Of a stretch of 64,000 bases of DNA, positions 9,356 to 18,269 are shown in pieces. A program made the position numbers and the translations under genes. How positions within the stretch are numbered: the first letter of the stretch is position 1; the number at the start of each line of letters is the position of its first letter. The notes under the pieces are model-generated. The model saw only the letters and a list, made by a program, of their open reading frames with translations. It did not search any database and was not told the DNA's origin. This stretch comes from CAYSCZ01 sp964429655 (lineage in GTDB: Bacteria > Bacteroidota > Bacteroidia > Cytophagales > Cyclobacteriaceae). The DNA is taken from the NCBI GenBank assembly GCA_964429655.1, contig CAYSCZ010000009.1, forward strand, positions 8,807-72,806, in the 5' to 3' direction.

Positions 9356-9706
9356 TTATTGATCTCTTAAGAGCAATGTTTCATGCATTTTAAACTCTTT
9401 TTCTTTTCTGCTGGCATTTTCCTGACTTAAATACATTTGATACTCGGCATGCTCTTCATGTTTGAACACTACCTGCCCAAAAGCAAAAATATCAGCGGCA
9501 AGATATTCCACTAACTCCTCTGTGTCTCCTTTAAATAAAACAGCTTTGCATAATTCTTTACCATAGTAATCATGATAAAGCTCGCCTTTTATGGTGTCCT
9601 TATCGAAAGTAACTATAAATCCTTGCTGGAAATATGGTATATCCTGGGATTTTACATTCTGGAAAAGAAAAAACAATCCAAAAAGAAGAACAAGTGGTGG
9701 TTTCAT
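9356..9706 (-). CDS. Secreted protein of unknown function, tandem paralog B
   Basis: This 116-residue protein has a signal peptide (about 1-20, ending VKSQ) and the motif QGFIVTFDKDTIKGELYHDY. It aligns with the neighbouring paralog in the signal peptide, the D-T-I-x-G motif, the following Y-H-x-Y-Y and a K-E/N-L-x-K-A/V-V-L segment. The C-terminal 40 residues are charged and unlike those of its partner. It likely acts in the periplasm or outer envelope. No enzymatic motif is visible. The two genes are separated by 89 bases and point the same way. Confidence 0.6.
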   Translation of the reverse strand: MKPPLVLLFGLFFLFQNVKSQDIPYFQQGFIVTFDKDTIKGELYHDYYGKELCKAVLFKGDTEELVEYLAADIFAFGQVVFKHEEHAEYQMYLSQENASRKEKEFKMHETLLLRDQ

Positions 9707-9855
9707 TTCTAATTAAGCTTCGATGTATATTTTTAAATAACTATTTGAACAAAATTATTGTGTAAAGTAGGTTAAGGTAATAGGGATTATCCCTTAATTA
9801 CCATTTTCGAATCATTGAAAATACTCATCTTTATCAAATAATTGAAATTATTTTT

Positions 9856-10434
9856 ATGATTAGTCTGGCAATTTATTGCGGATCAAAAAGAGGGAATAAA
9901 CAATCATATTCTAAAAATGCTAAAAAAGTTGGTCAATTATTAGCAAAAAAAAGCATTGAGCTGATTTATGGAGGTGGTAACATCGGGCTTATGGGAGATC
10001 TTGCTGATTCTGTGCTGGATCATGGTGGTAAGGTAACCGGTGTGATACCAGATTTTTTATTCGAAAAAGAAGTAGCCCATCAGGGAATCCAAAAGCTGAT
10101 AAGGGTCCAATCCATGCATGAAAGAAAACTGAAGATGCACGAATTATCAGAGGGCATTATAACACTTCCGGGAGGGTTTGGCACTATGGAGGAGCTATTC
10201 GAAATGATTACCTGGAACCATCTAAAACTTCACAACAAACCCATAGGCTTATTAAATATTGATGGATATTACAACCATCTAATTAAGTTTATTGAATTCA
10301 TGAAATATGAAGATTTTATCTATGAAAACACAGATTTTCTGATCATAGATGATGATGCTGATGAACTTATCGAAAGGCTTATTGATTACTATAAAATTCA
10401 CAAACCATCATTTTTTGACCAGCGAAAGACCTGA
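9856..10434 (+). CDS. LOG-family (TIGR00730) nucleoside-5'-phosphate phosphoribohydrolase
   Basis: LOG-family enzymes hydrolyse N-ribosyl bonds of nucleoside 5'-monophosphates (AMP or cytokinin nucleotides). This 192-residue protein has the family hallmarks YGGGNIGLMG (38-47), the MHERK segment (88-92) and PGGFGTMEE (105-113), in which the Glu residues are catalytic. Length is typical. Its stop codon abuts the stop of the convergent gamma-glutamyltransferase gene with no spacer. Several bacterial members were annotated as lysine decarboxylases; the motif makes the hydrolase reading far more likely. Confidence 0.9.
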   Translation: MISLAIYCGSKRGNKQSYSKNAKKVGQLLAKKSIELIYGGGNIGLMGDLADSVLDHGGKVTGVIPDFLFEKEVAHQGIQKLIRVQSMHERKLKMHELSEGIITLPGGFGTMEELFEMITWNHLKLHNKPIGLLNIDGYYNHLIKFIEFMKYEDFIYENTDFLIIDDDADELIERLIDYYKIHKPSFFDQRKT

Positions 10435-12126
10435 TTAATAACCAGCTGCCTGGCCATCTTTTCTGGATTCGGAAGCACCGTAATAAACCTCATTTTCGCT
10501 GTCATACATTATTGCCTGATATCCTCCATAACTTCCATAATCAAAGCCAACCTCGTGCCCCATACGCATTAGCTTCCTGATGGCCTCATAATTATATCCC
10601 TCCTCAAGTGTGATCATCCCCCGACCCTCCGCAACAGAACCTGTCGGTGAGGAAGAACCTCGGTGCTGAATCCTTGGGGCATCTCCTGCTGCCTGAAGGT
10701 TCATGCCGAAATCTATCATGTTCATGATAATTTGTACATGGCCTTGCGGTTGAAAATCACCACCCATCACTCCAAAACTTAAAAAAGGCTGACCATCTCT
10801 GGTTACAAATGCAGGGATAATGGTATGAAAAGGCCTTTTATCCGGTTCAAAAGTATTGGCCTGTCCTTCCTTCAAGCTAAAAAGTTCGCCCCTGTCCTGC
10901 AACATAAACCCAAGACCGGGAGGAACCATTCCTGACCCCATGCCACGATAATTGCTTTGAATTAAGGACACCATGTTCCCATCTTTGTCTGCCGTGGTAA
11001 GATAAATGGTTTCTCCGGCACTTATTTCCCCTGCATTATATTTACCTGCCCTATCCGGGTCGATTAATTGAGCCCTTTCCATTCCATATTTTTTAGAGAC
11101 TAATTGCTCAACTGGCACATCATAGAAGTCCATGTCTGCATAATACTTCGCACGGTCTTCAAAAGCTAACTTTTTGGCTTCCGTGAAATAATGTATATGT
11201 TCATAGCTTCCATATTCGATATCACTGAAATCTATAGTTTCCAATATGTTGAGCATTTGAAGCGCTGCTATACCCTGTCCATTTGGTGGCAACTCCCATA
11301 CATCATAACCTCTGTAATTAATTGAGACGGGATCTACCCATTCTGATGTATGATTTTTGAAATCTTTATAAGATAAAAACCCACCTTGTTCTTTTAAAAA
11401 ACCGGCTATGGCCTTTGCAATTTTTCCTTTATAAAATATGTCCCTTCCCTTATCCGCCAACATCTCATAGGTATTTGCTAAATCTGGATTTTTAAAAATA
11501 TCGCCTTTTGCAGGGGCATTGCCATTGCTGGTATATGTTTCTTTTACATTAGGAAACCCCTGAGCAATGTAATAAGGAACTGAACGACCCATATAATGTG
11601 CAATCAACTCCGTCACAGGAAATCCTTCCCTGGCATAATTTATGGCTGGCTTTAGTATTTCAGAAATTGGGAGTTTTCCAAATTTCTCGTGTAAGGTAAA
11701 CCAACCATCTACACATCCGGGTACTGTGACAGGAAGAGGTCCCAGAGCTGGAATTTTTTCGTATCCATTGTCTACAAAATATTTTAATGAAAGGTCAGAA
11801 GATGATCTTCCACTGGCATTTAGACCATAGAGCTTCTTTTCATTATTATCCCAAATTATAGCAAAAAGATCGCCACCAATACCACAACCGGTAGGTTCCA
11901 TCAAACCCAACGTGGAATTGCAGGCAATGGCTGCATCTATTGCAGATCCTCCATTTTTTAGTATGTCTAGTCCTACCTGTGTGGCTAACGGATGACTGGT
12001 AGCAACCATACCATTTTTAGCAATTACTTCTGATCTGGTGGAAAATAAAGGGCCATTTATTCTATCCTGAGATTTTAATATTGCGATTTGAAAGATCAGG
12101 CTTAAAAGAATGAAGGTAAAACGCAT
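10435..12126 (-). CDS. ggt: Gamma-glutamyltransferase, exported
   Basis: This 563-residue Ntn hydrolase transfers or hydrolyses gamma-glutamyl groups of glutathione and related peptides. A signal peptide covers about residues 1-19. The large-subunit motif EPTGCGIGGDLFAI and the NGQGIAALQMLN segment are present. The predicted autocleavage nucleophile is Thr373 in GETIYLTTADKDGN, which aligns with the TTHYSVVDKDG motif of the E. coli enzyme although the residues around it differ. Those differences (no His after Thr) match a divergent GGT branch common in environmental bacteria. It probably acts in the periplasm. It ends flush against the LOG-family gene. Confidence 0.9.
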   Translation of the reverse strand: MRFTFILLSLIFQIAILKSQDRINGPLFSTRSEVIAKNGMVATSHPLATQVGLDILKNGGSAIDAAIACNSTLGLMEPTGCGIGGDLFAIIWDNNEKKLYGLNASGRSSSDLSLKYFVDNGYEKIPALGPLPVTVPGCVDGWFTLHEKFGKLPISEILKPAINYAREGFPVTELIAHYMGRSVPYYIAQGFPNVKETYTSNGNAPAKGDIFKNPDLANTYEMLADKGRDIFYKGKIAKAIAGFLKEQGGFLSYKDFKNHTSEWVDPVSINYRGYDVWELPPNGQGIAALQMLNILETIDFSDIEYGSYEHIHYFTEAKKLAFEDRAKYYADMDFYDVPVEQLVSKKYGMERAQLIDPDRAGKYNAGEISAGETIYLTTADKDGNMVSLIQSNYRGMGSGMVPPGLGFMLQDRGELFSLKEGQANTFEPDKRPFHTIIPAFVTRDGQPFLSFGVMGGDFQPQGHVQIIMNMIDFGMNLQAAGDAPRIQHRGSSSPTGSVAEGRGMITLEEGYNYEAIRKLMRMGHEVGFDYGSYGGYQAIMYDSENEVYYGASESRKDGQAAGY

Positions 12127-12197
12127 GACAATTAATTAAATATTTCGAATATCTTAAAATTATGAAATTTTGTTGAATTAATAATCTTCAGGTCCTA

Positions 12198-14219
12198 TTA
12201 CAATTCATCGCGTTTTTTCTCCAGGGCCAGCATCTCATCCCTTAAGCGGGCAGCATCCATAAAATCAAGTTCTTTTGCTGCTTTCTCCATTTTTCGCCGG
12301 GTTTCTTTAATTAATTTCTCTATCTGTGCCTTATCCATGTAATTAACTACAGGATCTGCAGCTATGCTTGGTTCTTCCTCGACATAATATTTTTTCCTGG
12401 CTGATTTTTTTGAATCTGCAACTTTGGTCTGTTCCAGAATAGATTCCCTGGATTTCTTAACAGTCATAGGTTTTATTCCGTGTTTTTCATTGTAATCCTG
12501 CTGAATTCTCCTTCTTCTATTTGTCTCATCAATCGCTACTTGCATAGAATCGGTAATTGTATCCGCATACATGATAACTTTCCCATTTACATTTCGGGCT
12601 GCACGGCCAATCGTTTGTACCAACGATCTTTGATTTCGCAAAAAACCTTCTTTGTCTGCGTCAAGTATGGCAACCAATGATACCTCAGGCAAATCAAGTC
12701 CTTCTCGTAATAAGTTAACGCCGACTAAAACATCAAAATCACCCATTCTAAGCTGCCTTAGGATCTCAACACGGTCCAGTGAATTAACTTCTGAGTGTAT
12801 ATACCTGCTTTTAACCCCATAATTGACTAAATATTTATTTAATTCCTCTGCCATTCTTTTGGTAAGTGTTGTTACCAGCACCCTTTCATCTTTTTCAACC
12901 CGTTGAACAATTTCTTCCATTAGATCATCAATTTGATGTAAGCTAGGCCTTACACTAATCTCAGGGTCCAGCAAGCCGGTAGGTCTTATGAGTTGCTCAA
13001 CGATCACACCTTCAGATTTTCTTAATTCATATTCAGCGGGTGTGGCACTTACAAAAATTACCTGATGAATCATCGATTCGAACTCATTAAAGGTCAATGG
13101 ACGATTATCAAGCGCAGCCGGCAATCTGAAACCAAAATCTACCAGGTTTACTTTTCTTGAACGATCACCACCCCACATTCCCCTCACTTGAGGCAAGGTT
13201 ACATGACTTTCATCGATCATCATCAGGTAATCTTCCGGGAAATAATCCAGTAAACAGAATGGGCGCATACCTGGCTTTCTGCGGTCAAAATAGCGACTAT
13301 AGTTTTCAACACCAGAACAATAACCCAATTCCCTGATCATCTCCATATCAAATTCTGTTCTTTCCTTCAGTCTTTTTGCTTCCAGAAACCTTCTTTCATC
13401 TTCGAATAAATGTATTTGGGAGACCAGATCATCCTGAATTTCTCTGATGGCAGTTTGAATAATTTCTTTGCCCGTTACAAAAAGATTGGCTGGAAATATT
13501 GCGATAATATTTTCATCTGAAATTTTTTTACCGGTTATGGGATCTATCTTTTGAATAGATTCTATTTCATCACCCCAGAATACTATTCGATAAGCATAAT
13601 CATCATAGGCAACAAACACATCCACAGTATCTCCTTTTACCCTGAAATTTCCTCTTCTAAAATCCGCCGTGGTTCGAGCGTAGAGTATGTCTACCAGGGA
13701 AAAAAGAAACTGGTTCCTGGAAATAATGTCCCCGACCTGAAGCCTGATCACATTTCGTCCAAATTCCTCAGGATTTCCAATACCATAAATACATGATACC
13801 GAGGCCACAACCAGAACGTCACGCCTACCGGTTAGAAGGGAAGAAGTTGCACTTAATCTTAATTTTTCAATCTCTTCATTGATGCTGAGATCTTTCTCTA
13901 TATAAATATTCGAAGATGGTATGTATGCTTCCGGCTGGTAATAATCATAATATGATATAAAATATTCTACCGCATTCTCTGGGAAGAATTGCTTAAATTC
14001 ACCATACAGCTGTGCCGCTAAGGTTTTATTATGGCTTAAAACCAAAGTCGGCTTATTGACCGCTTTAATAACATTGGCCATGGTGAAAGTCTTTCCGGAC
14101 CCTGTCACACCCAATAAAGTTTGTGCCGGTTCATTACTAAATATTCCTTCTGTTAATTGAGCGATGGCTTGGGGCTGGTCTCCTGTCGGCTTAAACTCAC
14201 TAATTAGTTTGAATTCCAT
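12198..14219 (-). CDS. uvrB: Excinuclease ABC subunit B
   Basis: UvrB is the damage-verifying helicase-like subunit of nucleotide excision repair. The 673-residue protein has Walker A GVTGSGKT (37-44), the beta-hairpin region SYYDYYQPEAYIP (about 89-101), the helicase motifs DESHVTLPQ and QTIGRAARN, and a C-terminal UVR domain (about 630-667) that contacts UvrC. Length is normal. Its first 16 bases overlap the end of aroE, and it is the last gene of a five-gene minus-strand operon. Confidence 0.97.
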   Translation of the reverse strand: MEFKLISEFKPTGDQPQAIAQLTEGIFSNEPAQTLLGVTGSGKTFTMANVIKAVNKPTLVLSHNKTLAAQLYGEFKQFFPENAVEYFISYYDYYQPEAYIPSSNIYIEKDLSINEEIEKLRLSATSSLLTGRRDVLVVASVSCIYGIGNPEEFGRNVIRLQVGDIISRNQFLFSLVDILYARTTADFRRGNFRVKGDTVDVFVAYDDYAYRIVFWGDEIESIQKIDPITGKKISDENIIAIFPANLFVTGKEIIQTAIREIQDDLVSQIHLFEDERRFLEAKRLKERTEFDMEMIRELGYCSGVENYSRYFDRRKPGMRPFCLLDYFPEDYLMMIDESHVTLPQVRGMWGGDRSRKVNLVDFGFRLPAALDNRPLTFNEFESMIHQVIFVSATPAEYELRKSEGVIVEQLIRPTGLLDPEISVRPSLHQIDDLMEEIVQRVEKDERVLVTTLTKRMAEELNKYLVNYGVKSRYIHSEVNSLDRVEILRQLRMGDFDVLVGVNLLREGLDLPEVSLVAILDADKEGFLRNQRSLVQTIGRAARNVNGKVIMYADTITDSMQVAIDETNRRRRIQQDYNEKHGIKPMTVKKSRESILEQTKVADSKKSARKKYYVEEEPSIAADPVVNYMDKAQIEKLIKETRRKMEKAAKELDFMDAARLRDEMLALEKKRDEL

Positions 14220-14941
14220 AACTCCCAGGATTTTTCGGCTTGCAAAATCAACATCTCAAATCCGTTTTTTACATTGGCATTATACTTTAATCCTTTATTC
14301 ATAAATTCAGTGATCTCCGGATTATAAACCAGATCATACAAAAAATGATTAGACGTAAGTTGATTGTATGGAATATCCGGCGCCCCACGGGTGTTAGGAT
14401 AAGTGCCTAAAGGTGTTGTATTAATGATCAATTGATGTTCTGTTATTATCTTTTTATTTAGATCACCATAAGCCAGGATACCGGTTGATTTCCTTCTGCT
14501 CACATAATCATAGTTGATGTTTAACTGGTCTAAGGCATATTCCACTGCATGGGAAGCCCCACCTGTTCCCAGGATTAGTGCCTTATTTATTTTTTTTGAT
14601 CCTAACCAGTTCACAAGAGATTCCCTGAAACCTAAATAATCTGTGTTATAACCAATTAGTTCCGGACCAGTATTTTTTATCACATTTACTGCACCTATTG
14701 CTTTTGCAGTATGATCTATTTTGGACAAATATGGAACTACCGCTTCTTTGTAAGGTATCGTCACATTTAATCCTTCAGGATGATGGGTCTCTATAATTTT
14801 TTTAAAATCTTCAATTGTTGGAATTTCGTAGAGCACATATTGGTGTGTACCATCAATCCCCAGATCTTTAAATTTTTTTGAAAAATATTTCTTTGAAAAT
14901 GAATGGGTAAGCTTTTTACCGATTAGTCCATACTTCTTCAT
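14204..14941 (-). CDS. aroE: Shikimate dehydrogenase
   Basis: This enzyme reduces 3-dehydroshikimate to shikimate with NADPH, the fourth step after DAHP synthase in aromatic amino acid synthesis. The 245-residue protein has the substrate motif LTHSFSK (11-17), catalytic Lys65 in NVTIPYKEA, Asn86 in GAVNVI, Asp101 in YNTDYLGF and the cofactor loop GTGGASHA (125-132). It is somewhat shorter than E. coli AroE, as is usual in Bacteroidota. It overlaps uvrB by 16 bases and the DUF368 gene by 26, so translation is probably coupled. Confidence 0.95.
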   Translation of the reverse strand: MKKYGLIGKKLTHSFSKKYFSKKFKDLGIDGTHQYVLYEIPTIEDFKKIIETHHPEGLNVTIPYKEAVVPYLSKIDHTAKAIGAVNVIKNTGPELIGYNTDYLGFRESLVNWLGSKKINKALILGTGGASHAVEYALDQLNINYDYVSRRKSTGILAYGDLNKKIITEHQLIINTTPLGTYPNTRGAPDIPYNQLTSNHFLYDLVYNPEITEFMNKGLKYNANVKNGFEMLILQAEKSWELWNSN

Positions 14942-15884
14942 GCTTTTTATTGGAATATTTTACAATCGTAGATGCGATCTTTTCTATGATCACTACAATC
15001 ATAATTCCTAAAGCACCAAATAACAAAGCAGAAATTAATTGTGGGTCTTTACTTAATTGTGAGAGGTATTGATTAGGAAGGATATTTTCTACCACCAAAG
15101 GCGTCTGTTCTCCATCTGAGTTAACGTAGTATTCTTTCACAACTTTCCATGGCCAGATCTTATTTAGTGATCCTATCATAAAGCCTGCTAACATAGCCAC
15201 AGTGTAATTCCGGAAGGTATTAATCAAATAAGATAGTAACCTGACAAACAATAAAATACCAACTACACATCCAATACCAAATACCAGTATGGTTACAAGC
15301 TCAAAGTCTTTTATGGCATTTATAATGTCCTGATATTTTCCTAATATCAACAAAATAAAGCTGCCGGATATTCCAGGTAGAATCATGGCACATATAGCAA
15401 TAGAACCGGAAATAAAAGTAAAAAAAAGTGTATCAGGTGTGGATGAAGGAACCAATGTAGTTATAAAAAATGCTAAAAAAGTCCCAAAAATTAATAGTAA
15501 AGCTGTCCATAAATTCCATTTTTTAATGTCCTTAATAATTGAAATGGAGGAAATTATTATCAAGCCAAAAAAGAACGACCAGAGCTGGATTGGGTAATTG
15601 TCAAGTAAGAAAGATATTAACCGCGAAAAGGTAAGAATACTTACCAGGATGCCCATTAAAAGGGTAACTAAGAAATCGCCATTTATTCTGATCCAAATAT
15701 CCCTAAGTCTCAATTTTAAAAGTAAAGGGAGGAGTGACCCATCAATGCTTTTTATGCAGTTTAGCAGCTGATCATAGATGCCGGTAATAAAAGCAATGGT
15801 ACCACCAGACACACCCGGTACAACATCAGCACTACCCATTCCTACTCCTTTAAGAAATAGCAAGAGCCGCCTCCTGATATTCAT
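14916..15884 (-). CDS. DUF368 polytopic membrane protein
   Basis: This 322-residue inner-membrane protein has about eight or nine hydrophobic helices. The DUF368 signature MGSADVVPGVSGGTIAFITG lies near the N-terminus (about 16-35), and a second, related half-motif AMILPGISGSFILLILGKY lies mid-protein, indicating an internal duplication. Some DUF368 and related DedA-superfamily proteins have been linked to recycling of undecaprenyl phosphate; whether that holds for this one is inference. It overlaps the ComA-like gene by 4 bases and aroE by 26 bases within one operon. Confidence 0.9.
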   Translation of the reverse strand: MNIRRRLLLFLKGVGMGSADVVPGVSGGTIAFITGIYDQLLNCIKSIDGSLLPLLLKLRLRDIWIRINGDFLVTLLMGILVSILTFSRLISFLLDNYPIQLWSFFFGLIIISSISIIKDIKKWNLWTALLLIFGTFLAFFITTLVPSSTPDTLFFTFISGSIAICAMILPGISGSFILLILGKYQDIINAIKDFELVTILVFGIGCVVGILLFVRLLSYLINTFRNYTVAMLAGFMIGSLNKIWPWKVVKEYYVNSDGEQTPLVVENILPNQYLSQLSKDPQLISALLFGALGIMIVVIIEKIASTIVKYSNKKHEEVWTNR

Positions 15885-16648
15885 TCTTTAATGTTTAAAA
15901 AATGTGAGAAAGTATCTCCTCTAAGCCCCAAGCGAATGGTTTCAAGAGGGATAACTTCATTGGGAGCAATATTTCCTAAATTTACGTTGGCACCAATTAA
16001 TTTTATAAACCATACCTGTTGGGCTTTCTTTGGAGCTTCCCATACTATCTTTTCTTCCGGTATTTTTGTTAAAATTTCCTGAACCAGGCCTGATCTTACT
16101 TCACCCGTTGACCTGAACAAACCGACGTTTCCGGCTTCACGAGCTTCACCAATTACTTTCCATGAGCCCGCTTGAATTTCAGCGTTCATAAGTTCAATCC
16201 ATTGATAGGGTGGGAATATTTTTTCTTCGTCCTTTGATCCCACTTCTGAGAGAACCGTCACCTGCCTTGATAAGGAATTAATTAATTCGCATTTTTTTTG
16301 ATGTGAAATCTCAATGGAGCCGTCGCTTACCTCAGCATACTCTAACCCGAAATCATCAAGTACTTTTCTGTACTCATCAAATTGATTCCTTATGTAAAAT
16401 GCCTCGAACAGTGTACCGCCCAAATAGGAAGGTATTCCTGCCTCTTTATAGAGTTGAATCTTCTCCTTTAGTTTAGGGGTCACAAAAGAGGTAGACCAAC
16501 CAAATTTTACGATATCAATGTAATTTTCACTGGTCTCCAATAAGTCTTCTATCTCTCGAAGGCTTAAACCTTTATCCATAACCATGGTAAGCCCATGATC
16601 TCTCGGTTTTACTGTTCGATCAGGTAAATTGTTTAAGTTGTAATTCAT
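15881..16648 (-). CDS. comA: ComA-like phosphosulfolactate synthase
   Basis: ComA adds sulfite to phosphoenolpyruvate to give phosphosulfolactate, known from methanogen coenzyme M synthesis. This TIM-barrel protein keeps family segments DIVKFGWSTSF, GGTLFEAF, AEVSDGSIEI, SEVGSKD, IGEAREAG and LGLRGDTFSHF. I chose ATG 16648, giving 255 residues beginning MNYNLNNLP, because the 19 extra residues of the longer frame (from 16705) overlap the upstream TPR gene and look unlike the family. Homologs in Bacteroidota have no settled role. Given the sulfonolipids of Cytophagales a sulfonate role is conceivable, but that is inference. Confidence 0.85.
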   Translation of the reverse strand: MNYNLNNLPDRTVKPRDHGLTMVMDKGLSLREIEDLLETSENYIDIVKFGWSTSFVTPKLKEKIQLYKEAGIPSYLGGTLFEAFYIRNQFDEYRKVLDDFGLEYAEVSDGSIEISHQKKCELINSLSRQVTVLSEVGSKDEEKIFPPYQWIELMNAEIQAGSWKVIGEAREAGNVGLFRSTGEVRSGLVQEILTKIPEEKIVWEAPKKAQQVWFIKLIGANVNLGNIAPNEVIPLETIRLGLRGDTFSHFLNIKE

Positions 16649-16682
16649 TAAAAAAGTAAAATAGTTACAAAAAAGATTAGAC

Positions 16683-18080
16683 TCAGCCTTTTTGGTATTG
16701 CTCAATTATTCTGAACAGCGCTTTTTGTGTTTCTAAACGGGGAAAGTAATCAAACAATACCTTGTGGCCTTCAAAATTCAATAATAAAGCAAATTCAAGA
16801 ATATTAAATGCTTTTTTATAATAACCACTCATCAATAGATAGATAACAAGCCTGTAATGAAGAGCATCCTCCTCAGGATTTTCTTCGAGGGCATCCTCCA
16901 ATATTCTAATTGCTTTTTCGGTATCCCCTTCTTCAAAATATATGGTAGACCATTGTAGCCATAGATCAGGATCCTGACTATTAATCTCCACTGCCTGCTC
17001 ATAGTATTTAGATGCAGATAATTTATTCCCTAGATTTAATTCTGTATCCGCTAATATTTTAAAGTACTGATAACTTTCATTATTAAGGTTTGCAGCTTTA
17101 CTCAGGAAGTAGAGCGCCTCGTGCCATTTCTCCTGTCGATAAAGATTATAACCAATTCCAAACCATGCTTCATGATAAGTGGAATCAAGTTTTATTGCTT
17201 TTCGGAAAAACTTAATGGAAGTATTAAATTCTTCTGACTTTTCGTAGGTTTTAGCCAGACAGCATAAAACTTCAGCACTTTCACCCTCATGTTTTATGGT
17301 TAGCTTATAATTCTTAATTGCTTCTTTATACTTTTCGATTGCTACAAAAGCATTGGCCATGTTAAAATAGGCAGAGCTGAAAGATTCTTCAATAATTGTA
17401 GCATAATCATAAGCATTGATAGCCTCATCATATTTACACAATTTATCATACACAATGCCAAGATTATACCACGCATATTCAGCATAGGGGTCTTTATCAA
17501 TAAATTTTTTATAATAACCAATGCTGTTTTCAAGTTCCCCTTTCTGATCTAAACAATACGCAAGCTCATATAAAGCATCTTCATTGTTTAAATTATTCTC
17601 CAGTGCTTTTTTGTAATTTTTTATTGCGTTGGTAAGATCATTCTTGTTTTGATATGCAAAGCCTATGTTGTAATAAATTTCATCTTTTTCATCAATATCC
17701 CCTACTGCCGACTCATAAGAGGTGATGGACCTGTCATACTCACCTAACTTTAGATATGCTTCGCCTTCGACTACGTAGATTTCAGGATCAGATGGATGGA
17801 CGACCTTAACCTCAGAAAGTATGTCAAGTGCGTCCTCGTGATTACCTTTTTTGGTCAAAACCTTGGCTTTTTCTAATTTGAATTCAAAAGAATAAGGGTA
17901 TTGCCGACAGGCAAGGTCGCAGGCAGATAAAGCAAGGTTGTAATTTTCATTATTTAGAAAATGTTCAATTATCAGCTCAAAGCTTTCCGTGTCAAAGAAA
18001 ATCTTATTGTTTTCAGCTAATGAATTCTTAAACCTTTTGATTATGTCTTTTCTGTAATTTCTGTCATCCATTTCCACCAA
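16683..18080 (-). CDS. Tetratricopeptide repeat protein
   Basis: This 465-residue cytosolic protein is built almost wholly of about ten or eleven tandem TPR units from residue 40 onward, such as YYNIGFAYQNKNDLTNAIKN and AWYNLGIVYDKLCKYDEAIN. There is no signal peptide or membrane segment. TPR arrays act as protein-interaction scaffolds; no catalytic domain is attached. It is the first gene of the operon continuing to ComA, DUF368, aroE and uvrB, with a 34-base gap to ComA. ATG 18071 is an alternative start three codons in. The partner is unknown. Confidence 0.9.
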   Translation of the reverse strand: MVEMDDRNYRKDIIKRFKNSLAENNKIFFDTESFELIIEHFLNNENYNLALSACDLACRQYPYSFEFKLEKAKVLTKKGNHEDALDILSEVKVVHPSDPEIYVVEGEAYLKLGEYDRSITSYESAVGDIDEKDEIYYNIGFAYQNKNDLTNAIKNYKKALENNLNNEDALYELAYCLDQKGELENSIGYYKKFIDKDPYAEYAWYNLGIVYDKLCKYDEAINAYDYATIIEESFSSAYFNMANAFVAIEKYKEAIKNYKLTIKHEGESAEVLCCLAKTYEKSEEFNTSIKFFRKAIKLDSTYHEAWFGIGYNLYRQEKWHEALYFLSKAANLNNESYQYFKILADTELNLGNKLSASKYYEQAVEINSQDPDLWLQWSTIYFEEGDTEKAIRILEDALEENPEEDALHYRLVIYLLMSGYYKKAFNILEFALLLNFEGHKVLFDYFPRLETQKALFRIIEQYQKG

Positions 18081-18241
18081 TTGTTAGTTAGATCCAAGTG
18101 AAAAACTTGAGCAGATCGGTATATATTTATGTTTTTTTAGTAAGATAGAACATTGAAAGGAGATAATGATGCAGCAAAAGTATTTTTTATTTTTCATTAA
18201 ATACTATTTAAAGCTATACATTCTATTTTTTTAAATAGTAA

Positions 18242-18249
18242 TAACTTTG
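18242..18249 (+). promoter_or_regulatory. Candidate -7 promoter element for queA-ispD
   Basis: TAACTTTG matches the Bacteroidota -7 consensus TAnnTTTG. It lies about 20 bases before the chosen queA start. The expected TTG about 20 bases further upstream is not evident; the region there is a T run. Confidence 0.4.
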
Positions 18250-18269
18250 CGAGCTTATAAAAATTGCCC

